A stretch of DNA of 64,000 nt. Origin: Aquihabitans sp. G128. GTDB taxonomy: Bacteria > Actinomycetota > Acidimicrobiia > Acidimicrobiales > Iamiaceae. Positions 24,599-33,624 of this stretch are shown in pieces. The translations under genes and the position numbers were made by a program. The stretch spans positions 620,001 through 684,000 of the forward strand of contig NZ_CP077604.1 in assembly GCF_019048865.1 (NCBI RefSeq), given 5' to 3'. Below the pieces are notes generated by a model that saw only the letters and a list, made by a program, of their open reading frames with translations, did not search any database and was not told where the DNA came from. Position 1 is the first letter of the stretch; every line of letters begins with the position of its first letter.

Positions 24599-26547
24599 TC
24601 AGGTGGCGAAGAGGGTGATGGTGATGCCGACGGCGCCGGGGCCGACGAACTTGACGTAGTAGGTGCCGGGGACGACCACGGCCTTGCCGGGGTCGTCGTC
24701 GCAGGCGAGGCGGGGACCGCTGACCACCGTGCCGGTGCTGTCGAAGAAGGCGTAGCCGGGCTGGCCGGGCTCGTACTCCTCGTTCGGGCACCCGAGGTCG
24801 GTCGACTGGGCGCCCAGGGTGCTGCGCTCGTCGACGGTGAACGAGAACGTGGCGGTGGCGGTGCCGTCGAGGTCGGCGCCGGGGGTGAGCGTGTCCGACA
24901 CGTCGGCGGCGCCGGCGCGGTCCTTCGCCGACAGCGTGATGCCGTCACCCCGGCGAGGGTCGTCGCCCGAGCCCGAGCCGGCGACCACCTCGGCCAGCCG
25001 GTCGACCAGCTTGGCGATGGTGGCCCGCAGCGACGCGTCGCCGGCCACCCGCTGGCCGAAAGCCCGGGCGGGGGCGACCCATGCGTCGACGCCGGTGAGG
25101 CCGACGTCGTAGGCGCAGGCGTCGCGGGCGAAGCCCTCGACGACCCCGGCGCACGCCTCGGTGCCGGCGGCGCGATCGGGCTCCTGCTGCTCGGTGGGGA
25201 ACGAGTCGTCGACGTAGTCGGCGGTGTGCAGGCCGTCCTGGTACGTGAACAGGCTCTCGGCGTCGGTCAGCTGCCAGGAGCGGACGAGGTCGTCGGCCTC
25301 GCCCTCGGCGACCACCTCGCCGTCCCGGGTGGTCCGGTCGTTCGCGGCATCCCCGTCGTCGGAGCCGAGCACACCGCGTCGGTCGCCGGTGGCCTCGCGC
25401 CACTGGAGGTCGAAGCTGAGCCACCCGTCGTGGACGGTGACCCGGGCCTGCGACAGGTCGGGCCACACCACGATCACCGTGTCGGCCGGTCCCTCGGCGC
25501 CGGCTCGCCAGACCCCGACGGCCCCGCCGTCGTCGAAGCCGAACTGCTGGGCCTCGCCGGCGGGGGCGGCCTTGCCGTCCACCAGCACCGTGCCGTCGAC
25601 CTCGACCTGCACCCGCTGGTCGCCCACGCCGAACGCCAGGGCGGAGATGGCGGCGGCCGAAGGCGACTGCTTCCACGGCTGGGTCCGGGCCTGGACCTGC
25701 TGGCCGGGCACGCCGCTCGACAGCAGGAACTCGCCGAGCACCTGGGAGGTGACGTCGACGCCGTCCTCGGTCAGGTAGTGCGGCTCGCCGATGCCGCCGC
25801 TCGGTGCCTTGCCGGGCGGTCCGGGCGGCTCGGTGTAGGTCGGCGGCGGGATCTCGGTCGAGCCTCCGTCGCCGTCGTAGGAGGTCCTCGTGCCGTCGGG
25901 GCCCTCGTAGTAGTCGCCGTCCGGGCCCACGTGGGCGCTGCCGCCATCGGGGTACGACTCGGTGTAGTTCCCCCGGTCGTCGTAGCTGCCGCTGGACACG
26001 TCGCCCTTCGGGCCGACGTGGATCAGGCCGTCGGGCGTGTCCACGTCGAGCGACCCGTCGGGGTTCCACTGGGTCATCGAGTCGTCGTCGAGGTCGTACT
26101 CGCGGCGCGCCCCCCCGGGTACGAGTCGCTCGAGCCCTTGCCGCCGCTGCTCTTCGGCGGCGACCGGTCGATCGTGTGCCAGCCCGGCGCGGTGGTGCCG
26201 TTCAGCTTCACCGGTCCCTTGGCCGGGGCCGCCGCGGTGGACCGGATGCTCCGGAGCCCTCGGCGGAGGTTGGTGGTTGCCACCTGCTCGACCTCCTCGG
26301 TGTCCAGGTGCAGCGGCGGCTGCGCCTCGCCGTCGGGCTGGGCGCCGAGGCGCTCGGTGCGGACGCCGGAGTCGTCGCCGGGCGGCACGGTGGTGGTCGA
26401 GGCCCGGTCGGGCGTCATGGTCGTCCTCGTGCTGCCCGTCGCCTTGGCGCCGTCGGAGCCGTCGCTGCTGCACGCCGCCAGCACGAGCGAAAGGGCGAGC
26501 ACGGCGGCCACCACGCGCGACCGGTCGAGGTGCGATCCGTTGCCCAT
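24599..26547 (-). CDS. lipoprotein with a von Willebrand factor D-type domain, frame interrupted at a C-run
   Basis: A secreted lipoprotein of about 649 residues. The ATG at 26547 begins a signal sequence with lipobox (VVAAVLALSLVLAACSSD). A threonine/proline-rich linker follows; then the frame must change at seven C (26110-26116) to continue. Next comes a tyrosine-glycine-aspartate repeat region (GPKGDVSSGSYDDRGNYTE, GPDGDYYEGPDGTRTSYDG). The next section resembles a vWD domain: GEPHYLTEDGVDVTSQVLGE, VQARTQPWKQ and FGVGDQRVQVEVDGTVLVDG. The last 100 residues form a beta-rich domain with two cysteine pairs. vWD-like domains in bacteria occur in large adhesive or extracellular proteins; a surface or matrix role is inferred. 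It diverges from the aminotransferase gene across 93 bases. Confidence 0.7.
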
Positions 26548-26640
26548 GTGCGCTTCCCGTCGTCCCGCCGGTCCCGCTCGGCCCGGTCGCCCCGCACGAT
26601 ACGCGCGGCCCGGCCGCCGTGTCGCTGCCACCATGGAGCC

Positions 26641-27939
26641 GTGACCGCCCACGACGACCTGCTGGCCCGCCACCGCGAGGTGCTGCCGTCGTGGCTGGCC
26701 CTCAACCACGAGCACCCCATCGCCCTGGTCGACGGCGAGGGCCGCCACGTGACCGACGCCGAGGGCAGGCGCTACCTCGACTTCTTCGGCGGGATCCTCA
26801 CCACCATGGTCGGCCACGCCGTGCCCGAGGTGGTCGACGCCATCCGCACCCAGGCCGGGCGGATGGTGCACACCAGCACGCTCTACCTGGTGGAGCCCAT
26901 GATCGCCCTGGCCGAGCAGATCGCCCGCCTCTCCACCATCCCCGACGCCAAGGTGTTCTTCACCACGTCGGGCACCGAGGCCAACGAGGCGGCCCTGCTG
27001 GTGGCCTCGACCGTGCGGCGCTCGAACCAGGTGCTGGCGCTGCGCAACAGCTACCACGGCCGCTCGTTCGCCACCATGGGCATGACCGGCAACCGGGGCT
27101 GGTCGCCCTCGAGCCTCAGCCCGTTCGTGGTCCACTACGTGCAGAACGGCTACCGGTTCCGCAGCCCGTTCGGCCACCTCGACGACGCCGGGTTCACCGC
27201 CGCGGTGGTGGCCGACCTGCGCGACGTCCTGCTCACGTGCACGTCGGGCGACGTCGCGGCCATGGTCATCGAGCCCATCCAGGGGGTCGGCGGCTTCACG
27301 GTGCCGCCCGACGGCATGTGGGGCGCGGTCCAGGAGGTGCTGCGCGAGCACGGGATCCTCTACGTGTCCGACGAGGTGCAGACCGGCTGGGGCCGCACGG
27401 GCGACCACTTCTGGGGCTTCCAGGCCCACGGCGTGCAGCCCGACCTCCTGACCTTCGCCAAGGGCATCGGCAACGGCCTGCCCATCGCCGGCGTGGTCGG
27501 CCGGGGCGAGCTGATGGACTCGGTCACGGCCAACTCGATCTCCACCTTCGGCGGTGGGCCGTTGGTGGCGGCCGGTGCCCTGGCCACGCTGCAGTACGTG
27601 CTCGACCACGACCTCCAGGCCAACGCCGCCCAGCAGGGCGCTCGCATCCGGGCCGTGCTCGACCCCCAGGCCGACCGGTTCGCCGGCGTCGGCGAGGTCC
27701 GGGGCCGAGGCCTGATGATCGGCGTGGAGCTGGTCGACCCGGTCGACGGGATCACGCCCGACCCGGCGGCGGCCGCTGCAGTCATGGAGGCGTGCCTGCA
27801 CGCCGGGCTGCTGGTGGGCAAGGGCGGCCTGTTCGGCAACTGCTTGCGGGTGGCCCCGCCGCTGTCGGTGACCGCCGAGGAGGCCGACGAGGGCGCAACG
27901 ATCCTCGCCGCTGCCATCGAGTCCGTGCTCGGCGCGTGA
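26641..27939 (+). CDS. class III aminotransferase (alanine-glyoxylate/GABA type)
   Basis: A 432-residue PLP enzyme of class III. Landmarks: FFGGILTTMVGHAVPEVVDA, the phosphate cup TTSGTEANEAALLVA, substrate strand MVIEPIQGVGG, ring contact SDEVQTGWGRTGDHFWGFQA, and Schiff-base lysine in LLTFAKGIGNGLPIAGV. It resembles AGXT2-like (alanine-glyoxylate, beta-alanine) and ornithine/GABA enzymes more than the polyamine-linked homologue at 15014-16393. The GTG at 26641 is the only reasonable start, since an upstream ATG is out of frame. It overlaps the next gene by 4 bases (GTGA). Confidence 0.87.
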   Translation: MTAHDDLLARHREVLPSWLALNHEHPIALVDGEGRHVTDAEGRRYLDFFGGILTTMVGHAVPEVVDAIRTQAGRMVHTSTLYLVEPMIALAEQIARLSTIPDAKVFFTTSGTEANEAALLVASTVRRSNQVLALRNSYHGRSFATMGMTGNRGWSPSSLSPFVVHYVQNGYRFRSPFGHLDDAGFTAAVVADLRDVLLTCTSGDVAAMVIEPIQGVGGFTVPPDGMWGAVQEVLREHGILYVSDEVQTGWGRTGDHFWGFQAHGVQPDLLTFAKGIGNGLPIAGVVGRGELMDSVTANSISTFGGGPLVAAGALATLQYVLDHDLQANAAQQGARIRAVLDPQADRFAGVGEVRGRGLMIGVELVDPVDGITPDPAAAAAVMEACLHAGLLVGKGGLFGNCLRVAPPLSVTAEEADEGATILAAAIESVLGA

Positions 27940-28658
27940 CCAGGCGCGTGGTCGTCGTCGTCGGCGGCGAGGTCGACGGGTACGGCCCGGCCGCCGCGGC
28001 GGGCGTGCCCGAGGGAGCGATCGTGGTGGCCGCCGACTCGGGCCTGGACGCCGCCCTCGCCCTCGGCCTCCGCGTCGACCACCTGGTCGGTGACCTCGAC
28101 TCGGTCTCGGCCACAGCGCTGGCCGCCGCCGAGGCCGCCGGCACCCACGTCTTCCGCCACCCGGCCGACAAGGACGCCACCGACAGCGAGCTGGCCGTCG
28201 CCTTCGCCCTCGGCCTGCTCCCGTTCGAGGGCGGCGAGCTGCTGGTGCTGGGCGGGGGCGGGGGCCGGCTCGACCACCTCCTCGCCGACGCCCTGGCGCT
28301 GGCCGCCCCGGTGCTGGCCCACGTCGAGGTCACCGCCCGCTTCGGGCCGGCGACGGTGACCGTCGTCCGGCCCGCCCGCCCCCGATCGGTGCGGGGCCGG
28401 GTGGGGGAGCAGGTCTCGCTCCTTCCGCTGCACGGCCGGGCGCGGGGCGTCACCACCACCGGCCTGCGGTGGCTGTTGGCCGACGCCGACCTGGTGCCCG
28501 GCACCACCCGGGCCGTCAGCAACGAGCTGGTGGCCACCGAGGCCACGGTCGAGATCACCGAGGGGGTGGTGCTGGTGGTCCAGCCCGGCACCGCCGCCGC
28601 TCCCGTCACGCCCCGCACCACCCCCTACGACCCCACCCCCGTCGACCCCACTGCCTGA
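27936..28658 (+). CDS. thiamine pyrophosphokinase-like protein
   Basis: A 240-residue protein of the ThiN/TPK fold, which transfers pyrophosphate from ATP to thiamine. The conserved N-terminal motifs are VVAADSGLDAALALGLRVDH and LVGDLDSVS (metal-binding aspartates), followed by HPADKDATDSELAVAFALG (the D-K-D-x-T-D signature) and GGGGGRLDHLLADA. The C-terminal 90 residues are beta-rich, as in the thiamine-binding half, and end in a low-complexity tail (PRTTPYDPTPVDPTA). The GTG start overlaps the aminotransferase stop. The functional link between the two is unclear, and they may simply share a transcript. Confidence 0.85.
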   Translation: MTRRVVVVVGGEVDGYGPAAAAGVPEGAIVVAADSGLDAALALGLRVDHLVGDLDSVSATALAAAEAAGTHVFRHPADKDATDSELAVAFALGLLPFEGGELLVLGGGGGRLDHLLADALALAAPVLAHVEVTARFGPATVTVVRPARPRSVRGRVGEQVSLLPLHGRARGVTTTGLRWLLADADLVPGTTRAVSNELVATEATVEITEGVVLVVQPGTAAAPVTPRTTPYDPTPVDPTA

Positions 28659-28710
28659 ACCGGAGCGCCGATGTGCCGGGCCCGTCGGCGGGGCTGCGAC
28701 ACTGGCGGGG

Positions 28711-29148
28711 ATGGACGTCGTCGCCACGCTGGTGGCCCCTTGCTCGCCGGACGAGCTCTTCGCCTGGGTCTCGGACCTCGAGCGGTACCCCGAGTGGCTC
28801 GAGATCGTCACCAAGGTGGTGCCGTCCGACGAGGGGGCGTGGGCGGTCGACCTGCGGGGTCGGCTCGGCCCGCTGGCCCGGTCCAAGCGGCTGCGGATGG
28901 TGCGCGGCGACGCCACCGGCCCGTACGCGGCGCGCTTCGAGCGGGCAGAGCTCGATGGGCGCGACCACAGCCCCTGGGTCCTCACCGCCCAGGTGGCGCC
29001 CGACGCCGAGGGCTCGCACCTCCGCATGGGCCTGCACTACGGCGGCGGCCTGTTCGGCCCCGTGCTCGAGCGGGTGCTGCGCGACGAGATCGAGCGCTCG
29101 CGCCTGCGCCTGCTGGGCCTGGTGACCGCCTCGGCCGAGCCCGCCTAG
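28711..29148 (+). CDS. SRPBCC (polyketide cyclase/START-like) family protein
   Basis: A 145-residue single-domain protein with the SRPBCC pattern: MDVVATLVAPCSPDELFAWV at the start, then LERYPEWLEIVTKVVPSDEG, a central beta sheet and the long C-terminal helix (VLERVLRDEIERSRLRLLGL). Such proteins bind small hydrophobic ligands or help polyketide or lipid metabolism; nothing here says which. The stop codon touches the next start (TAG then GTG), so it is co-transcribed with the debranching enzyme gene, an unexpected pairing. Confidence 0.8.
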   Translation: MDVVATLVAPCSPDELFAWVSDLERYPEWLEIVTKVVPSDEGAWAVDLRGRLGPLARSKRLRMVRGDATGPYAARFERAELDGRDHSPWVLTAQVAPDAEGSHLRMGLHYGGGLFGPVLERVLRDEIERSRLRLLGLVTASAEPA

Positions 29149-31140
29149 GTGGCGGTCGACGAGGTGCTCGGCGCCACCGTCGGGACCGAGGGCACCACCT
29201 TCGTGGTCTCCTCCGGCGTGGCCGAGCGCATCGAGCTGTGCCTGTTCGGGACCGACGGGGCCGAGGCCGACCGGGTCGACCTCACCGGCGACCGGGACGG
29301 CCTGTGGCGCGCCACGGTCGCCGGCGTCGGCCACGGGCAGCGCTACGGCTTCCGGGTGCACGGGCCCGGCGACCCGGCGGCCGGCCACGCGTGCGACCCG
29401 GCCAAGCTGCTGGTCGACCCCGCCGCCCGGCGGGTGGCGGGCGAGCTGCAGTGGAGCCGTGAGCTCGTGGCGCCGGGCGTCGACTCGTCGCCGCTCGTGC
29501 CCCGCTCGGTGGTGGTGGCGCCCCTGGCGCCCGTGCCGGCGAGCGAGCGGCCGGGCACGCCCTGGGGCCGGACCGTCGTCTACGAGGCCCACGTCGGCCA
29601 GCTCACCGCCCGCCACCCGCTGGTGCCGGCGGTCGCCCGAGGTCGCTACCCGGGCCTCGCCGCGCCGGCGGTGGTCGACCACCTCCAGCGCCTCGGCGTC
29701 ACCGCGGTGGAGCTGCTCCCGGTCCAGCAGTTCGTGAGCGAGTCGTTCCTCGCCACGGCCGGGCGGCAGAACGTGTGGGGCTACAACCCGCTCGCGTGGG
29801 GCGCGCCCCACGCCGGCTACGCCACGGCCGGCGGTGACCCCGTCACCGAGCTGCGGCGAGCCGTGGCGGCCCTGCACGAGGCCGGCATCGAGGTGTGGCT
29901 CGACGTCGTCTACAACCACACCTGCGAGGGCGGGCTCGGCGAGGGCCCGATCCTGTCGCTGCGAGGCTTCGACAACGCGGCGACCTATCGCCTCATCGCC
30001 GGCCCCGGCGGCCTCGTCGACGACGACGTGACCGGTTGCGGCAACAGCGTCGACACCCGCTCCCCGTCGGTGCGACGCCTGATCCGCGAGACGTTGGTGC
30101 GCTGGGTGCAGGACTTCGGCATCGACGGCTTCCGCTTCGACCTGGCCGCCACGCTGATCCGCGGCGACGACGGCCCCACGGCGGCCTCGGCCTTCCTGGC
30201 CGACCTGGCCGCCGAGCCCGCGCTGCAGGACGTGAAGCTGGTGGCCGAGCCCTGGGACACCGGGATGGGCGGCTACGCCCTCGGCCGCTTCCCGGCGCCG
30301 TGGCGCGAGTGGAACGACCGCTTCCGCGACGACGTGCGGGACCTCTGGCGGGGCCAGGCCGGGTGGAGCCAGGGCGCCGCCGCCCTCACGGGCACCGCGG
30401 CCACCTTCCGCACCCCGGGCCGCGACGCCACGGCCGCGATCAACCCGGTCACCACCCACGACGGGTTCACCCTGGCCGACCTCGTGACCTACGACGAGGC
30501 CCGCGAGAGCGGCCACCACCAGCGCTCGTGGAACGGCGGCCTCGAGGGGCCGACGGCCGACCCGGGGGTGCGGGCCGGGCGCCGCCGGCGCCAGCGCGCC
30601 CTGCTCGCCACGCTCCTCTGCGCCCAGGGCGTGCCGCTCCTGCTGGCCGGCGACGAGCTGGGCCGGAGCCAGGCCGGCCAGGCCAACGGCTACACCCTCG
30701 AGGCCGACGAGTGGGGCGTGCCGTGGCCGGAAGCCGACTGGGACCTGGTGGCCTGGACCTCGGCGGCGGTCGCCCTGCGCCACGCCCACCCGGCGCTGCG
30801 CCGCGTCGGCTGGGTCGACCCCGCCGACACCGTCGTGCGCTGGCTCACCGAGGCCGGCACGCCGATGGGCGACGCCGACTGGACGGACCCGGGCCGCCGC
30901 TCGCTCCAGGTGGAGGTGAGCGGCGTCGACCTCGGCGGCACCGACCTCGTCCTGCTGTTCACCACGGGCGGCGGCGACGCCGCCTTCACGCTGCCCGACG
31001 GCACCTGGCAGGTCCAGCTCGACGCCGCCTGGCGGCGCCCGCCCGACGCCGGTCGCCGCCCCGTCGTCACCGGCACGGCCACCGTCCAGGGCCCCGGCTT
31101 CGCCGCCCTCGAGCGCATCCGTCCCGTCCACGCCACCTGA
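29149..31140 (+). CDS. glgX: glycogen debranching enzyme (GlgX-like, GH13)
   Basis: A 663-residue alpha-amylase-family enzyme that hydrolyses alpha-1,6 branches. Domain order: N-terminal CBM48 (FVVSSGVAERIELCLFGTDG), TIM barrel and C-terminal beta domain. The four GH13 regions are visible: DVVYNHTCEG (region I), IDGFRFDLAATLI with the nucleophile aspartate (II), LVAEPWDTG with the acid/base glutamate (III) and TTHDGFTLADLV (IV). GDELGRSQAGQANGYTLEAD is typical of GlgX/TreX. It starts with GTG right after the previous stop. Length is slightly below the usual 700 residues. No other glycogen gene lies in the window. Confidence 0.92.
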   Translation: MAVDEVLGATVGTEGTTFVVSSGVAERIELCLFGTDGAEADRVDLTGDRDGLWRATVAGVGHGQRYGFRVHGPGDPAAGHACDPAKLLVDPAARRVAGELQWSRELVAPGVDSSPLVPRSVVVAPLAPVPASERPGTPWGRTVVYEAHVGQLTARHPLVPAVARGRYPGLAAPAVVDHLQRLGVTAVELLPVQQFVSESFLATAGRQNVWGYNPLAWGAPHAGYATAGGDPVTELRRAVAALHEAGIEVWLDVVYNHTCEGGLGEGPILSLRGFDNAATYRLIAGPGGLVDDDVTGCGNSVDTRSPSVRRLIRETLVRWVQDFGIDGFRFDLAATLIRGDDGPTAASAFLADLAAEPALQDVKLVAEPWDTGMGGYALGRFPAPWREWNDRFRDDVRDLWRGQAGWSQGAAALTGTAATFRTPGRDATAAINPVTTHDGFTLADLVTYDEARESGHHQRSWNGGLEGPTADPGVRAGRRRRQRALLATLLCAQGVPLLLAGDELGRSQAGQANGYTLEADEWGVPWPEADWDLVAWTSAAVALRHAHPALRRVGWVDPADTVVRWLTEAGTPMGDADWTDPGRRSLQVEVSGVDLGGTDLVLLFTTGGGDAAFTLPDGTWQVQLDAAWRRPPDAGRRPVVTGTATVQGPGFAALERIRPVHAT

Positions 31141-31154
31141 CCGATCCCGCCCCG

Positions 31155-31186
31155 GGCCCGGCTCGATCCTGCGGGCGGACCGGGCC
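31155..31186. terminator. hairpin after glgX in a convergent gap
   Basis: GGCCCGG (31155-31161) pairs with CCGGGCC (31180-31186), with outer CGATCC and GGATCG able to extend the fold. It starts 15 bases past the glgX stop, and the convergent ankyrin gene ends at 31239. Confidence 0.4.
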
Positions 31187-31238
31187 GGATCGCGTCGCTG
31201 GAGCGACCAGTCGCCAACCCCGTTCGAGGGGGTGGGGC

Positions 31239-31877
31239 TCAGGGGAGGAGGGCGAGGATCCGGGGGTCGGTGGTGAGCTGGGCGGCGGAGCGGCCGTCCT
31301 CGGTGGTGACGTAGGGGTCGGCGCCCCGGCCGAGCAGGAGGGCCACCATCTCGGCGTCGTTGTGGGCGGCGGCGGAGTGCAGGGCGGTGATGCCGTGCTC
31401 CTGGGTGGCGTCGACGTCGGCGCCGCGGTCGAGCAGCAGGTGCACGATCACGGTGTTGCCGGCGGCCGCGGCGCTGTTGAGCGGGTGGAGCTCGGTGCCG
31501 TTGGCGGCCACCGCCTGCGGGTCGGCGCCGCGGGCGAGCAGGACCTCGGCGGCCTTGGTGTGGCCGAACCACGCCGCCAGGTGGAGCGGGGTGAACCCGT
31601 CCGGGGCGTGCTGGTTGACGAGGTCGGGGTCGTCGTCGATGAGGTCCCGCAGGACGTCGACGTCGCCGAGCGCTGCGGCGTCGAAGACGTCCGGGGCCAC
31701 GCCGCACCGCTCGAGCGGCACCGCCAGCTCCGGGTGCCCGGCGTAGGCGGCGGCCCGCAGCGTGGTGAGCCCGTCCCGGGTGGATCCGGCCAGCGTCGGC
31801 GCCGCTTCCAGGATCCGGTCGAGCTCGTTCTCGTCCCCCGCGGAGATCGCGGTGAACAGCTGGTCTGCGTCGGTCAC
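31239..31877 (-). CDS. ankyrin-repeat protein
   Basis: A 212-residue protein made almost entirely of ankyrin repeats. Five to six repeats are visible, such as DGFTPLHLAAWFGHTKAAEV, LLARGADPQAVAANGTELHP, LNSAAAAGNTVIVHLLLDRG and GITALHSAAAHNDAEMVALL. There is no signal peptide or membrane segment, so it is a cytoplasmic protein-binding scaffold. I choose the GTG at 31877 because a purine-rich GAGGGGG lies just before it; an ATG at 31907 in the same frame is possible. No toxin or partner gene is adjacent to suggest its target. Confidence 0.87.
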   Translation of the reverse strand: MTDADQLFTAISAGDENELDRILEAAPTLAGSTRDGLTTLRAAAYAGHPELAVPLERCGVAPDVFDAAALGDVDVLRDLIDDDPDLVNQHAPDGFTPLHLAAWFGHTKAAEVLLARGADPQAVAANGTELHPLNSAAAAGNTVIVHLLLDRGADVDATQEHGITALHSAAAHNDAEMVALLLGRGADPYVTTEDGRSAAQLTTDPRILALLP

Positions 31878-31947
31878 GCGGGTTCCCCCTCGGGTGAGGG
31901 GGGTCACGTTAGGTCACCCGGTCGGCGGGCGCGATCCCCGCTCGCGT

Positions 31948-32790
31948 TCAGCGGGGCCGGGCCCAGGCGCGCCAACGGCCGTCGTCGTTGGCGACGCGGA
32001 CGTCGAGCCCGAAGGTCTCGCTCAGCGTGGGCTCGGTGAGCGTCTCGGCGATGGGCCCGGCGGCCACGACGGCGCCGGCGCGCAGCAGGAGGACGTGGGT
32101 GAAGCCCACGGGGATCTCCTCGACGTGGTGGGTGACGAGGATCGTGGGCGCGGTGCGGGGGTCGGCCACCAGGTCCCCGACGCGGGCCACCAGGTCCTCC
32201 CGGGCGCCGAGGTCGAGCCCGGCCGACGGCTCGTCGAGCAGCAGCAGGTCCGGCTCGGCCGCCACGGTGCGGGCCAGCTGGACGCGCTGGCGCTCGCCCG
32301 AGGACAGGGTGCCGAAGGTGCGGCCGGCGAGGTGGGCGGCACCGACGCGCTCGAGCGCCTCGGCGGCGCGGTCGCGGTCCTCGTCGGTGTAGGTGTGCCA
32401 CCAGGGCTCGAGGGCGCCGTGGCGGCTGGTCATCACGACGTCGCTCACGTCCAGGTCCGGCCGGAGCTGGTCGGCCATGGCCGCCGAGGAGAGACCGATC
32501 CGGGTGCGGAGCGGCCGCACGTCGGCGCGGCCGAGCTGCTCGCCCAGCACCCGGACCGTGCCCACCGTGGGGTGCAGCCACAGCGACGCGATGCGGACCA
32601 TGGTGGTCTTGCCGGAGCCGTTCGGGCCGAGCACCACCCAGCGGTCGGTGGGCGCCACCCGCCAGTCGACCCCCTGGAGCAGCCACCGGCCGTCGCGCCG
32701 GATCCCGACGCCGGCCAGGTCCAGCACCGGCTCGGCGGCGGGGCCCTGCGTGGGGGCGGCGGGGGAGGGGGATGCAGCGGGCTCGGGCAC
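31948..32790 (-). CDS. orphan ABC transporter ATP-binding protein
   Basis: A 280-residue ATPase. Walker A is GPNGSGKTTM, the signature is LSSGERQRVQLAR, Walker B is DLLLLDEPSAGLDLG, and the switch histidine lies in ILVTHHVEEIP. An alanine/proline-rich leader of 20 residues precedes it. The IPVGFTHVLLLRAGAVVAAG end resembles the YlmA/ModF-type ATPases linked to metal or molybdate uptake, which often have no adjacent permease, as here. The exact role is unknown. It diverges from the F420 oxidoreductase gene across 93 bases. Confidence 0.85.
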   Translation of the reverse strand: MPEPAASPSPAAPTQGPAAEPVLDLAGVGIRRDGRWLLQGVDWRVAPTDRWVVLGPNGSGKTTMVRIASLWLHPTVGTVRVLGEQLGRADVRPLRTRIGLSSAAMADQLRPDLDVSDVVMTSRHGALEPWWHTYTDEDRDRAAEALERVGAAHLAGRTFGTLSSGERQRVQLARTVAAEPDLLLLDEPSAGLDLGAREDLVARVGDLVADPRTAPTILVTHHVEEIPVGFTHVLLLRAGAVVAAGPIAETLTEPTLSETFGLDVRVANDDGRWRAWARPR

Positions 32791-32871
32791 GGCGGCGACG
32801 GTACCGGGAGCCGGCGCGAGGCCCCCACCCGGTTGCGCCCGAGGGTTTGCCGAACGCGAGGGCCGGGCTTC

Positions 32872-32883
32872 TAGGGTGACGCC
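32872..32883 (+). promoter_or_regulatory. leaderless promoter of npdG
   Basis: A -10-like TAGGGT (32872-32877) ends 6 bases before the GTG start codon, with no ribosome binding site between them. A TTGCCG about 19 bases upstream could be the -35. This predicts transcription starting at or next to the GTG. Confidence 0.5.
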
Positions 32884-33624
32884 GTGCAGATCGGCATCCT
32901 CGGAGGAACCGGCCCCGCCGGCAGCGCGCTGGCGGCGCGCCTCGCATCAGTCGGCCACGAAGCCATCATCGGCTCACGGTCCAAGTACCGCGCGATGGAG
33001 GTGGTCGACAAGCTCCAGGCGGAGTGGAAGGGCCGGAAGCTCAACATCGTCGCCGGCGACAACGCCATGGCCGCCGCCGCCGAGGTCGTGGTGATCGCCA
33101 CGCCCTGGGACGGCGCCTACGGCACGGCCACCTCGGTGGCCGACCTGCTCGAGGGCAAGGTCGTCATCTGCATGGCCAACGCCCTCACCCGCACGGGCAA
33201 GGAGTTCCAGCCGCTGGTCCCGCCCCGTGGGTCGGTGGCCGCCACCGTGCAGGCGGCGGTGCCGAAGTGCCACGTGGCTGCGGGCTTCCACCACGTGCCG
33301 GCGAAGGAGCTCGGCGACCTCGACCACCCGATCGAGTCCGACGTGCTGATCTGCAGCGACTTCCCGCACGCCACCGAGGTCACCGCGGGCATCGTGGCGT
33401 CGGTCGGCAACCTGCGGCCGCTCGACGCCGGCGGCCTGTCCCAGGCCACCCCGATCGAGTCCTTCACCGCCGTGCTGCTGCAGCTCAACGTCCACTACAA
33501 GACGCGGGTCGCGGTGAAGTTCACCGGCATCCCGGAGCTGGCCCCGAACTCCGCCGAGCCGGCCAGGAAGGCCAAGCCGGCCGCCCCGGCCAAGGCCGAC
33601 GAGCCGGCCGAAGAGGGCGCGTGA
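32884..33624 (+). CDS. npdG: NADPH-dependent F420 reductase
   Basis: A 246-residue Rossmann-fold protein that exchanges hydride between NADP(H) and coenzyme F420. It begins directly with the nucleotide-binding motif MQIGILGGTGPAGSALAARL and the 2'-phosphate-binding IGSRSKYRA typical of NADP specificity, and has AEVVVIATPWDGAY, VICMANALTR and VAAGFHHVPAKELGDLDHPI, all marks of the Fno/NpdG family. The 30-residue alanine/lysine/proline-rich tail is extra. The gene overlaps mshC by 4 bases (GTGA), coupling two small-molecule redox systems. A leaderless promoter lies just upstream. Confidence 0.92.
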   Translation: MQIGILGGTGPAGSALAARLASVGHEAIIGSRSKYRAMEVVDKLQAEWKGRKLNIVAGDNAMAAAAEVVVIATPWDGAYGTATSVADLLEGKVVICMANALTRTGKEFQPLVPPRGSVAATVQAAVPKCHVAAGFHHVPAKELGDLDHPIESDVLICSDFPHATEVTAGIVASVGNLRPLDAGGLSQATPIESFTAVLLQLNVHYKTRVAVKFTGIPELAPNSAEPARKAKPAAPAKADEPAEEGA

